Positions 7,830 to 14,138 of a DNA stretch of 27,426 bases are shown in pieces. The DNA comes from Conexivisphaera sp046536535 (lineage in GTDB: Archaea > Thermoproteota > Nitrososphaeria > Conexivisphaerales > Conexivisphaeraceae). A program made the translations under genes and the position numbers. Every line of letters starts with the position of its first letter. Positions within the stretch are counted from its first letter, which is position 1. The DNA lies in contig JAWDMO010000010.1 of assembly GCA_046536535.1 (NCBI GenBank), positions 1 to 27,426 of the forward strand, read 5' to 3'. The notes beneath the pieces were generated by a model. The model ran no database searches, was not told the DNA's origin, and saw only the letters and a list, made by a program, of their open reading frames with translations.

Positions 7830-7837
7830 TTATTTAA
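7830..7837 (+). promoter_or_regulatory. TATA box of the metallophosphoesterase gene
   Basis: TTATTTAA is centred 28-29 nt before the ATG at 7862, indicating a leaderless mRNA. Confidence 0.65.
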
Positions 7838-7861
7838 CACCCGCGTCCAAACTACGCCAGC

Positions 7862-8662
7862 ATGGCGGGGCTTAAGGTGCTCTTCGTCAGCGATATCCAC
7901 TACAGGCCCGACCTGGCGGAGGAGGCTCCGCTGAGGGCTGCGGGCCTCGCCAAGCTGAGGGAGGTCGTGAAGGAGGAGGGCCCAGATCTGCTTCTCGGCG
8001 CCGGGGACTGGGACATCGGGTTCGACGGGGATGCATTTGAGGAGCTCGCGAATATGACATATGTCCTCACCATATATGGGAACCACGAGAACAGGGAGGG
8101 CATATGCGCGGCGCACAACAGGGACGGAAGGCCGATACTCATTCCGGACGGCGAGACAGTCGAGTTCGACGGGCTCGTCATAGCGGGGATTTCGGGGAAT
8201 ATAGGGAGCGGCAAGAAGTGGCATCATAAGAGGCCTGACGACTTCGAGTCGGAGGCCGCGGACATCTCGGATGGAGGAGTGGACATCCTGATAACACACG
8301 AGCCGCCCGCGGAGGTGCCGTTCATTCCGGAGAATCCGTACGGTAAGAGGGTAATCATAAGGGCCGTCAGGATGATCAGGCCGAGGCTCCGCCTCAGCGG
8401 ACATGTCGAGTACCCGACGCAGCTGGTGAAATACGAGGGAATACGGTTCCTCCATGTGGACAGTCAGCCGCCGGCGTGCGAGTATGCTGTGGGAGTATTC
8501 GAGGACGGCGAGCTGCACGAGCTCAGGATCAGGAGGAGCCCGGTAATACCTTTAAGGAACTCTTCCTCCGGTCACATAGACGTTGGCCAAGCTTCCGTGG
8601 GTCGACATGGTGAGCATGGAACCCTGCGGCGTCGCGCTGGACTGCAGAGGGGGCCTCGCTGA
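7862..8662 (+). CDS. Calcineurin-like metallophosphoesterase
   Basis: The 266-aa protein has the metallophosphoesterase motif order: SDIH (Asp11, His13), GAGDWD (Asp49), GNHE (Asn74-His75), ITHEPP (His146) and SGHVE (His181). The last motif is GHxH in most members; here the second His is replaced by Glu, as in some divergent families. These residues bind a dinuclear metal centre that hydrolyses phosphoesters; the substrate cannot be told. The start follows from the TATA spacing. The 3' end overlaps the next gene: the last 20-odd residues are encoded within the 5' end of the HAD gene in another frame, so the final tail may be poorly conserved. Confidence 0.85.
   Translation: MAGLKVLFVSDIHYRPDLAEEAPLRAAGLAKLREVVKEEGPDLLLGAGDWDIGFDGDAFEELANMTYVLTIYGNHENREGICAAHNRDGRPILIPDGETVEFDGLVIAGISGNIGSGKKWHHKRPDDFESEAADISDGGVDILITHEPPAEVPFIPENPYGKRVIIRAVRMIRPRLRLSGHVEYPTQLVKYEGIRFLHVDSQPPACEYAVGVFEDGELHELRIRRSPVIPLRNSSSGHIDVGQASVGRHGEHGTLRRRAGLQRGPR
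8549..8557 (+). promoter_or_regulatory. Possible internal TATA box for the HAD gene
   Basis: CCTTTAAGG lies inside the 3' part of the metallophosphoesterase gene, centred about 30 nt before the TTG at 8583. It may give the HAD gene its own leaderless transcript. Confidence 0.35.
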
Positions 8663-9329
8663 GTACCTAGGATCGGCCCTCGGGGATAGCGATCTGGGAT
8701 CAGAGGTAGCGGCGGCGGCACTCGCGGCGGCCCGTACACTGCAGGCTCCGTATGGACCACGCGTCGTGGGCGGGATCAGGATCGCTCTGGAACTCCGTGG
8801 GCTTACCTACTCAGAGGAGCTGGGAAGTGGAATCCTGGATTCCATAGGTAGGTGGAAATTTTTCCAGGACGCCGCGGGAGGAATTGAACGCCTGAGGAGC
8901 GTCGGATATCGCGTCGCGCTGATCTCGGATATGGAGGAAAACGTGCTCCGTGGACTCCTGGGGAACTCGGGCATCGAGGTGGACTACGTGTACGGCGCCC
9001 GGGTGAACAGCGCGTACAGACCAAATCCTAGGGCGATATTCAACGCCTACAGGGATTCCGGGACGCCCATCTGGAGAGGGTTACACGCCGGCCCCGACGT
9101 TGATGATGACGTGAGGCCGGCGATGGTGCTGGGGCTCAGGACTGCATGGGTGAACAGATATGGGGAGGAGGAACCGGAGGAGGGCATAGCGTCCGAATAC
9201 GTCGTGGAGTCGCTCGGGGAGCTGGCCGAGCAGCTCGCGGAGGGCGATGAGGGGAGGAGCTTGGATGGGTGGCTGGAGGGCGAAGGCGGCGCTGAGGGCG
9301 CGCGAGATCGGGATCCCGCCATGCAGTAA
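8583..9329 (+). CDS. HAD-superfamily hydrolase (haloacid dehalogenase type II-like)
   Basis: Numbered from the TTG at 8583, the protein has motif I VALDCRGG (Asp20, aligned with the FDCYGT motif of type II dehalogenases), motif II LISD (Ser115), motif III YRPNPRAI (Arg146 in the Lys/Arg position), and motif IV HAGPDVDDDVRPA (about 168-180) followed by GLRTAWVNRYG. The order and the AWVNR signature support a C1-capped HAD enzyme using an Asp nucleophile; phosphatase or dehalogenase activity cannot be separated. The start is unsure: the TTG fits an upstream TATA box, but ATGs at 8607 and 8616 also precede motif I. The C-terminal 35 residues are acidic and glycine-rich, probably disordered. Confidence 0.75.
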   Translation: MAKLPWVDMVSMEPCGVALDCRGGLAEYLGSALGDSDLGSEVAAAALAAARTLQAPYGPRVVGGIRIALELRGLTYSEELGSGILDSIGRWKFFQDAAGGIERLRSVGYRVALISDMEENVLRGLLGNSGIEVDYVYGARVNSAYRPNPRAIFNAYRDSGTPIWRGLHAGPDVDDDVRPAMVLGLRTAWVNRYGEEEPEEGIASEYVVESLGELAEQLAEGDEGRSLDGWLEGEGGAEGARDRDPAMQ

Positions 9330-9408
9330 TTATTGTGATAAATTATATAACAATAGCTAATTAAAGCTATGAATTAATGTAAAATATCATCATTAAGCGC
9401 CGAGTAGC

Positions 9409-10587
9409 TCATGCCTTCAGGGCCAAATCCAGATCCTCTATCAGGTCATCGACGTCCTCGAGCCCCACGGAGAGCCTGAGGAGACCATCGGTTATTCCGA
9501 GCTTCTCCCTGACGTCCGGCGCTATGGGGCCTGAGGCGCTCATGGCCGCATATGTCAGGAGGCTCTCGGTCCCGCCCAGGCTGGGGGACGACTTTATCAC
9601 CCTGACGGCCCTCAGCGCCCTGAGGACGGATTCCCTCCCGCCCTTCAGCTCGAAACTCACCACGGCGCCGTAGAGCCTCCTCTCGAAGATCCTGTCGGCG
9701 ATCCCCTTGTACGGACTGTCTGAGAGCCCGGGGTAGTATATGTTCTTCACCGCGGGATGGTCGCGTAGGAACTCGGCTACGGCCATCGCGGATTCGCTCT
9801 CGCGCTCGAGTCTGATCCCTAGGCTCTTCAGCCCGCGGAGCACCAGGTATGCGTTGAACGCCGAGAGCGTCGACCCGAGCATCCTCCTCCACTCCCATGC
9901 GGCCCTCGCGGTCCCCTGTTCGGGGAACGCGGAGACGCCCGCCAGCACGTCGTTGTGGCCCGCGAGGTATTTGGTGGCGCTGTGTAGGACCGTATATGCA
10001 CCATCCTTGAGCGGCCTGTAAAGATATGGGGTGACGAACGTGTTATCAACTATGAGCTTCGCGCCGGCATCCCTCGATGCCTTTGATATTTCCCTGACGT
10101 CCAGGACCTTGAGCGTTGGATTCGTCATCGTCTCAAGGAACACTATGTCTGCGGGCCTAGATAGCGCGTCCACCAGCGATTTCGTGTCGGGCCAGACCTC
10201 GTCCACTACGACACCGAATTTCCTGAGGTCCTCCATGAGCCTTATTGTCGTGCCGTATTCCTCCATCGGGACTACTATTCTCATTCCCGGTCTGATCATG
10301 GACAGTAATAGACTGCCTATCGCGCCCATACCAGAAGCGTAGGCGAGCGCATCCGCAGCATCCTCTATCTTCGCCATGACGTTCTCCAGCGACTCCACGG
10401 TCACGTTCTCCTCCCTCGCGTACTTCAGCTCGGTGCCCCTATCGGTCATCCTGGGCTGACCGGTCTCCCTATCGGGATGCTCGCAGATCACGCCCATATA
10501 TATTGGAGGTATGAAATAGCCCCTCTCCTCATCGTAGTATTCGTGACCGTGAACGAGCTTCGTATGGAAGCCTTCCTCGTCCTCCAT
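9409..10587 (-). CDS. Cystathionine gamma-synthase/lyase family PLP enzyme
   Basis: The 392-aa protein belongs to the Cys/Met-metabolism PLP family. Numbered from the ATG at 10587: YAREEN (56-61, phosphate-binding Tyr of the neighbouring subunit), ASGMGA (84-89), ETMTNPTL (152-159), DNTF (181-184) and SATKYLAGH with PLP Lys206. The later NAYLVLRGL segment is also typical. Such cytosolic tetramers act in transsulfuration (cystathionine synthase or lyase, O-acetylhomoserine sulfhydrylase, methionine gamma-lyase); sequence alone does not decide which. The frame extends 11 codons upstream to an ATG at 10620, but a TATA box (GGATATAA complement) sits on that extension, 25-26 nt before 10587, so I prefer the shorter leaderless form. 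Confidence 0.88.
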   Translation of the reverse strand: MEDEEGFHTKLVHGHEYYDEERGYFIPPIYMGVICEHPDRETGQPRMTDRGTELKYAREENVTVESLENVMAKIEDAADALAYASGMGAIGSLLLSMIRPGMRIVVPMEEYGTTIRLMEDLRKFGVVVDEVWPDTKSLVDALSRPADIVFLETMTNPTLKVLDVREISKASRDAGAKLIVDNTFVTPYLYRPLKDGAYTVLHSATKYLAGHNDVLAGVSAFPEQGTARAAWEWRRMLGSTLSAFNAYLVLRGLKSLGIRLERESESAMAVAEFLRDHPAVKNIYYPGLSDSPYKGIADRIFERRLYGAVVSFELKGGRESVLRALRAVRVIKSSPSLGGTESLLTYAAMSASGPIAPDVREKLGITDGLLRLSVGLEDVDDLIEDLDLALKA

Positions 10588-10608
10588 GATTCGGGCGAGC
10601 GGCCCCTT

Positions 10609-10616
10609 GGATATAA
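10609..10616 (-). promoter_or_regulatory. TATA box of the PLP enzyme gene
   Basis: Minus-strand TTATATCC is centred about 25-26 nt before the ATG at 10587 and overlaps the alternative upstream ATG, which favours the downstream start. Confidence 0.5.
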
Positions 10617-10737
10617 CCATTTCCGCAGTACCTCAACACGCGGCGATCATGGCTCAGCACGGAGTACAATCCCGAATCAGCCGCCGCATGCTAAATGTGG
10701 TTGATTTAGCCGCAGACCGTTGCCTATGTCAAGGGCC

Positions 10738-11211
10738 TCAGGATCCGGTGCCGGCAGCGGCCGTATCGAGCCCCTTGACAGGGAGCGTCACTATCGCCAT
10801 CTCGACCGATTCGGGATCATCCAAGAGGGCGCTGATGCACCCAAGGAATTGGCTCCTGCTGTTATCCTGGTCGGAGGACGCCAGGAGGAGCGGGCTCCCG
10901 TCGTCGGCGGAGATACCGAACAGGTATTCGTGGACATCGCCGAGCGCTTGGCTGGCCTCCTCCGATAGCTTCAGAAGTATCATGAATATCGCGAATCCGC
11001 CGTACTCCTCACCGTCGGGGGAGGATGCACTCTTTATCGCCTCTATCGCTGCGTAATTATCCCTAGTCCTGACGAGGTCTATCATCTTATCGAGTGCGTC
11101 CTTATCCAGTTTGACGCCGTCCTTCACCTCGTAGAGTTCCAGGCTCTCCTCACCGCCCTCGACTGCAACCCTCACCGTCCAGCGCCTCCCCGTATCGAGG
11201 AACTCGTGCAC
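10738..11211 (-). CDS. Unrecognised conserved-looking acidic protein
   Basis: I do not recognise this gene. The product (157 aa from the GTG at 11209-11211) is acidic, starts with a short beta-rich part (RRWTVRVAVEGG, SLELYEV) and continues with helices; no signal peptide, membrane segment or metal motif is visible. The frame is open up to an ATG at 11298 (186 aa), and an ATG at 11256 is also possible, but a strong TATA box (TTTAAATA, 11246-11253) lies within that extension and points to a start site near 11222, leaving the GTG as the first good start. Codon use matches the neighbours. It is transcribed divergently from the PEBP gene, with an IS relic in between. Confidence 0.6.
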   Translation of the reverse strand: MHEFLDTGRRWTVRVAVEGGEESLELYEVKDGVKLDKDALDKMIDLVRTRDNYAAIEAIKSASSPDGEEYGGFAIFMILLKLSEEASQALGDVHEYLFGISADDGSPLLLASSDQDNSRSQFLGCISALLDDPESVEMAIVTLPVKGLDTAAAGTGS

Positions 11212-11245
11212 ACATATCGCCTTATCAGGGGCTCGGCCATCCCGA

Positions 11246-11253
11246 TATTTAAA
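11246..11253 (-). promoter_or_regulatory. TATA box upstream of the unrecognised gene
   Basis: ATTTAAAC region (minus-strand TTTAAATA), strongly A/T-rich in a GC-rich context; predicted start near 11222. Confidence 0.5.
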
Positions 11254-11304
11254 CATCGGGCAACCATCACGGGGCGGCTCGGATCGCGCGCCGCTCACCT
11301 AGAT

Positions 11305-11312
11305 CCGGCGGG
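11305..11312. repeat. Target-site duplication, left copy
   Basis: CCGGCGGG directly flanks the left end of the IS relic; the same 8 bp recur at 11920-11927 directly after the right end. Eight-bp duplications are usual for IS6-family insertions. Confidence 0.75.
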
Positions 11313-11313
11313 A

Positions 11314-11327
11314 GTGTTGGTCGGATA
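11314..11327 (+). repeat. Left terminal inverted repeat
   Basis: GTGTTGGTCGGATA, the exact complement of the right repeat at 11905-11918. Confidence 0.85.
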
Positions 11328-11405
11328 GGCCCAAATGGGCGGACCATCCCCACCGGCCCACATGCACACCCTTTCCACTTCAACCCGATAAGGGAGCTGG
11401 ATGGG

Positions 11406-11880
11406 ATGATCAGCACCCTCGGTATATTCAAGCGGCATAAAATATCTATCGAGGAGAAGGCGCACGCGCTCTACCTCTGCATGGCTGGCCTCTCCTCGTG
11501 GGAGATAGCCGACGCGATGGAGGATCGCTGCGGGAGGAAGCCGTCCCACGCCTCGGTGCTGGACTGGGCGCGCGCTCGGGTCGGTCGGGTGGACCATACC
11601 GCCGAGGGAGAGGAGGCCCGTCGCGGTGGACTGGGATGAGGCTGTGGAGAGGGTGAACGGCCGGGAGGTCCACGCGTGGGCCGCCATCGACGTGGACACT
11701 AGCTGTCCATCACGAACAGGGGCCCGCGGTACTCGTGGGCCTTCCGGGAGCTCGGGCTGCAGTACTACCACGGGGCGTTGGGGGACAGGATCAGGGTGGA
11801 GAGGTTCTTCGGTGTCCTGAAGAGGAGGACGAAGGGTCTTCTTCAAGGACATATAACGTTCCACACGGAATATAGGGTGC
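11406..11880 (+). pseudogene. Broken IS6-like DDE transposase
   Basis: Three fragments in different frames add up to an IS6-type transposase. Fragment 1 (from the ATG at 11406) has an N-terminal HTH-like part (SWEIADAMEDRCGRKPSHAS). Fragment 2 (from about 11620) reads VERVNGREVHAWAAIDVDT, with the first catalytic Asp. Fragment 3 (about 11703-11880) reads ITNRGPRYSWAF, where the family normally has a TDKGPWY-like motif, so the second catalytic Asp is Asn, and then VERFFGVLKRRTK with the catalytic Glu. Only a few residues separate the first and second motifs instead of about 60, showing an internal deletion. The gene is non-functional; any movement would need a transposase in trans. Confidence 0.8.
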
Positions 11881-11904
11881 TTGCCGTCGGAGGTGATCCT
11901 CCCT

Positions 11905-11918
11905 TATCCGACCAACAC
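11905..11918 (-). repeat. Right terminal inverted repeat
   Basis: TATCCGACCAACAC, the complement of the left repeat at 11314-11327. Confidence 0.85.
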
Positions 11919-11919
11919 C

Positions 11920-11927
11920 CCGGCGGG
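11920..11927. repeat. Target-site duplication, right copy
   Basis: CCGGCGGG, identical to 11305-11312. Confidence 0.75.
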
Positions 11928-11934
11928 TCGGACA

Positions 11935-11944
11935 AAAGCTTATC
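11935..11944 (+). promoter_or_regulatory. Probable TATA element of the PEBP gene
   Basis: AAAGCTTATC is centred about 29 nt before the GTG at 11969, consistent with a leaderless transcript. The IS relic ends about 15-20 bp upstream. Confidence 0.4.
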
Positions 11945-11968
11945 TCAGATGGGGGTTTCGATCGACGC

Positions 11969-12562
11969 GTGCCCAAGAGAAGGAACAGCTGGAGAAAGTG
12001 GGCCCTCCTGGCGATCGCGGTGATAATACTGGCGGGGTTCGTGACGCCGTACATGCTGGGTGCCATATCGCCGGGGCCGGGGTACCAGCTAGCTCCATCG
12101 GGCGTGCCCCGGTTCTACGTTTGGAGCCCGGCATTCGCCAACGGGAGCACGATCCCCGCCAACTTCACATGTGCGGGCGCCGATGTCTCGCCCCCGATCA
12201 ACTGGTCCGGCCAGCCGAGTGGAACAGAATATTACGCGTTGATCCTCGTCGATCTCAACTCGTCGCCCACGGGATTCGTCCACTGGATTGTCTACAATAT
12301 ACCGGGGAACGCGACCGGCCTCCCTGAGGCGGTGCCGCAGCTGGGAACCGTGATCGGGATCGGCGAGCAGGGCCAGAACGGTTACGGCGACATAGGATAT
12401 GCGGGGCCGTGCCCCCCGAGCGGCCAAGTCCATAAATACGAGCTCGTAGTTTACGCGCTCAGCGGGCCGCTGAATGTGCCGCCAGGCGCGAGCGAGGACG
12501 AGGTCCTCGGGTCCATGAACGGGCTCGTGAGAGGAAGCGCTGTCCTGGTATTCTACAGCTGA
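11969..12562 (+). CDS. PEBP/YbhB-YbcL (Raf-kinase-inhibitor-like) protein, membrane-anchored
   Basis: The 197-aa protein starts with a basic stretch and one hydrophobic helix (about 10-32), an uncleaved anchor or signal. The PEBP domain follows: SPAFANGSTIPANFTCAGADVSPP begins near residue 53 (the family's initial ligand-site segment), then FVHWIVYNIP (about 103-112), GYGDIGYAGPCPPSG near 138-152, and HKYELVVYAL (about 155-164). The DPDAP box of most members is replaced by VDLNSSP. YbhB-type proteins bind phosphorylated or anionic small ligands; no catalytic role is established. Start is a GTG chosen from TATA spacing and the basic N-terminus. Likely extracytoplasmic. Confidence 0.85.
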   Translation: MPKRRNSWRKWALLAIAVIILAGFVTPYMLGAISPGPGYQLAPSGVPRFYVWSPAFANGSTIPANFTCAGADVSPPINWSGQPSGTEYYALILVDLNSSPTGFVHWIVYNIPGNATGLPEAVPQLGTVIGIGEQGQNGYGDIGYAGPCPPSGQVHKYELVVYALSGPLNVPPGASEDEVLGSMNGLVRGSAVLVFYS

Positions 12563-12735
12563 TGTGCGTCCTCGACCTGAGCTTTCCGCCACGACGGCTG
12601 GGTGATCCGTGGCGCCGATCCGGACATCTTGAGAGTTCCCGAGGTATGTCCCGTGGACCGGATCAGGTACACGTAAATCACTATGTTTACTGACATTTGA
12701 TTCATATGTGAAGCCCCGGGGTCCTTGATAATATT

Positions 12736-12750
12736 TGATAACTGTTATCA
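12736..12750. promoter_or_regulatory. Candidate operator palindrome
   Basis: TGATAAC T GTTATCA is perfectly symmetric. A further direct half-site, TTGATAA, occurs at 12725-12731, ten bp (one helical turn) before the TTGATAA at 12735-12741. It lies about 90-100 bp upstream of the AbrB-PhoU promoter. Confidence 0.4.
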
Positions 12751-12838
12751 GTGATTGTATTATAAAAATAATATTATACCATTTCATGGTGTCCATTTTC
12801 CATACTGACCCACGACGAACGTCATAGTCGGGTTAAAG

Positions 12839-12846
12839 TTTTATTA
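12839..12846 (+). promoter_or_regulatory. TATA box of the AbrB-PhoU gene
   Basis: TTTTATTA predicts a start site near 12869 and a leader of about 9-15 nt. Confidence 0.5.
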
Positions 12847-12883
12847 GATTAAACCATCACACGTGAGTTTAAGCTGAGTGAAG

Positions 12884-13762
12884 ATGAGGAGCAGGAAGCT
12901 TGTGAAGCTCGGCTCGAGCCTGTTCGTCTCACTCCCGGCAGAGTGGACCAAGTCCGTGGGCCTCAGGGAGGGATCTGAGGTCATCATCGACATGGACGGC
13001 GAGGGGGTGTTCGTCAGACCGGTCGTGGGAACGGGCCCCAAGAGGATGTCCGTGGGTGCGCCCGCCGCCCATAGGAAGCTCCTGGCAGCCTATCTCAACG
13101 GATGCAGCGAGATAGAGGTAGCGCTGGAGGGGATGAAACGGGAGGAACTCAGCAGGATGGAGGAAACCGCCGCGTCGCTCATAGGGCTGGAGAAGGTCTA
13201 CGAGGGATCGGACCGCGCCATCTACGCGTGCTTCGTGGACGATGACCAGGATCCGGCGGCCATATCGGGGAGAATAGTAGAGACGCTGTCCACGATGACG
13301 GTTGACGCAGCCAGGGCGCTCGATTCCGTGGAGCCCAGGATCCTGGGGGAGGTCGCTGCGCGCGATTCAGTGGTGGACAAGCTGTACTTTCTCTTGGTGC
13401 GCGTCCTCAGGTCCACTATCGAGTTCCCCCGCGCAAAGCTCATGGACTTCAGGGCCATGTCGAAGACGCTCGAGAGAATTGGCGACGAGATATCGGGGCT
13501 CGCATTGAACGCCCCCGAATCCTGGGAGGCGACCGCACTGGAGCTGCGCGCACGCGACCTAGCCGGAATGCTGGCGCGGGCGCACGCGCTCTTCCTGGAA
13601 GGAGGTGCGGAGGATGCCGAGTCGCTGGGGATAAGCGCATGGTCGCTTTCGTGCGAACTATACGGTGAATCGTCAGCCGCCGCGGGATTCCGCTCCCGCG
13701 CATATCGCTCGTACTCAGCGCTGGCGGGGCTCATAAAGGACATAACGGATCTGGTGACCTGA
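12884..13762 (+). CDS. AbrB-domain PhoU-like regulator
   Basis: The protein (about 292 aa) starts with a SpoVT/AbrB DNA-binding swapped-hairpin domain (RKLVKLGSSLFVSLPAEWTKS, then VGLREGSEVIIDMDG, residues 2-40) and continues with helical PhoU-like repeats, including DARNxxE-type positions around ARDSVVDKLYFLLVR and KTLERIGDEISGLAL (about 160-205). AbrB-PhoU fusions are common in archaea and are thought to link phosphate status to transcription; no pst genes are in the window. ATG at 12884 and GTG at 12878 are both possible; I chose the ATG because the AbrB domain begins right after it. It converges on the PII gene with only 16 bp between stops, so their transcripts probably overlap. Confidence 0.85.
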   Translation: MRSRKLVKLGSSLFVSLPAEWTKSVGLREGSEVIIDMDGEGVFVRPVVGTGPKRMSVGAPAAHRKLLAAYLNGCSEIEVALEGMKREELSRMEETAASLIGLEKVYEGSDRAIYACFVDDDQDPAAISGRIVETLSTMTVDAARALDSVEPRILGEVAARDSVVDKLYFLLVRVLRSTIEFPRAKLMDFRAMSKTLERIGDEISGLALNAPESWEATALELRARDLAGMLARAHALFLEGGAEDAESLGISAWSLSCELYGESSAAAGFRSRAYRSYSALAGLIKDITDLVT

Positions 13763-13778
13763 GCGCTATACATCACAG

Positions 13779-14120
13779 TCATAACGCGCCACTGCCCCTC
13801 TCGCCCGTCCTTATGCGATATGCCTCCTCCACCGGGATCACGAATATCTTGCCGTCGCCGACCTCACCGGTGTAGGCCGCGCGCGATATCACCCCGATGA
13901 CCCTCTCCACGTCCCCGTCGTCCACCACGAGCTCCACCTTCGCCTTCGGTATCAGGTCGACGCGGAACTCCCTCACACCCCTCCACTGCAGCCTTATGCC
14001 CCCCTGCCTCCCCCTGCCACGGACGCGGTACGCGGTCAGCCCCGTGAACCCCTCGGCCTCCAGCGCGTCCTTGACCGCGTTGAACTTCTCAAGGCGAACC
14101 ACGGCCTCTATCTTCTTCAT
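13779..14120 (-). CDS. glnK: PII nitrogen-regulatory protein (GlnK-type)
   Basis: The start is the ATG at 14118-14120, giving 113 aa (PII is usually 112) and placing GGAGG 8 nt upstream; the ATG at 14135 would bury that ribosome site. Features: T-loop GRQGGIRLQWRG with conserved Gln39, B-loop TGEVGDGK (84-91) and C-loop RIRTGERG (102-109), all for ATP/ADP and 2-oxoglutarate binding. Tyr51, the bacterial uridylylation site, is absent, as in other archaea, and the T-loop seems one residue longer than E. coli GlnB. The gene lies 18 nt downstream of amt in one operon; the expected role is to plug Amt according to energy and 2-oxoglutarate state. Confidence 0.93.
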   Translation of the reverse strand: MKKIEAVVRLEKFNAVKDALEAEGFTGLTAYRVRGRGRQGGIRLQWRGVREFRVDLIPKAKVELVVDDGDVERVIGVISRAAYTGEVGDGKIFVIPVEEAYRIRTGERGSGAL

Positions 14121-14127
14121 CCTTCCC

Positions 14128-14132
14128 GCCTC
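14128..14132 (-). promoter_or_regulatory. Shine-Dalgarno site of glnK
   Basis: Minus-strand GGAGG, 8 nt before the ATG at 14120. It overlaps the alternative start at 14135 and therefore decides the start. Confidence 0.6.
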
Positions 14133-14138
14133 CATACA

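Larger units (their letters stand above)
11313..11919 (+). mobile_element. Decayed IS6-like insertion sequence with terminal inverted repeats
   Basis: A 607-bp element is bounded by 14-bp perfect inverted repeats, GTGTTGGTCGGATA (11314-11327) and its complement (11905-11918); the outermost base differs. An 8-bp direct duplication CCGGCGGG flanks both sides. Inside is a frameshifted, internally deleted DDE transposase on the plus strand. Full-length archaeal IS6-like elements are about 730-800 bp, so roughly 150-200 bp is missing between the first and second catalytic Asp. It sits in the intergenic region of two divergent genes, its right end about 20 bp upstream of the PEBP promoter. Confidence 0.85.
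12563..12883. other. Intergenic region without a gene, holding symmetric sites
   Basis: No coding region is seen. The left part has a 7-bp inverted repeat CGCCACG (12587-12593) / CGTGGCG (12608-12614), possibly the 3' end of the PEBP mRNA. From about 12720 the sequence turns very A/T-rich and contains TTGATAA half-sites, a 15-bp palindrome and a TATTAT(AAAA)ATAATA stem (12758-12773). The promoter of the AbrB-PhoU gene is at the right edge. Confidence 0.5.

Noticed and set aside
12560..12620. C/D box sRNA after the PEBP gene (TGATGTG ... CTGA)
   Set aside because: Box C is imperfect, and no matching C' and D boxes follow at the right distance.
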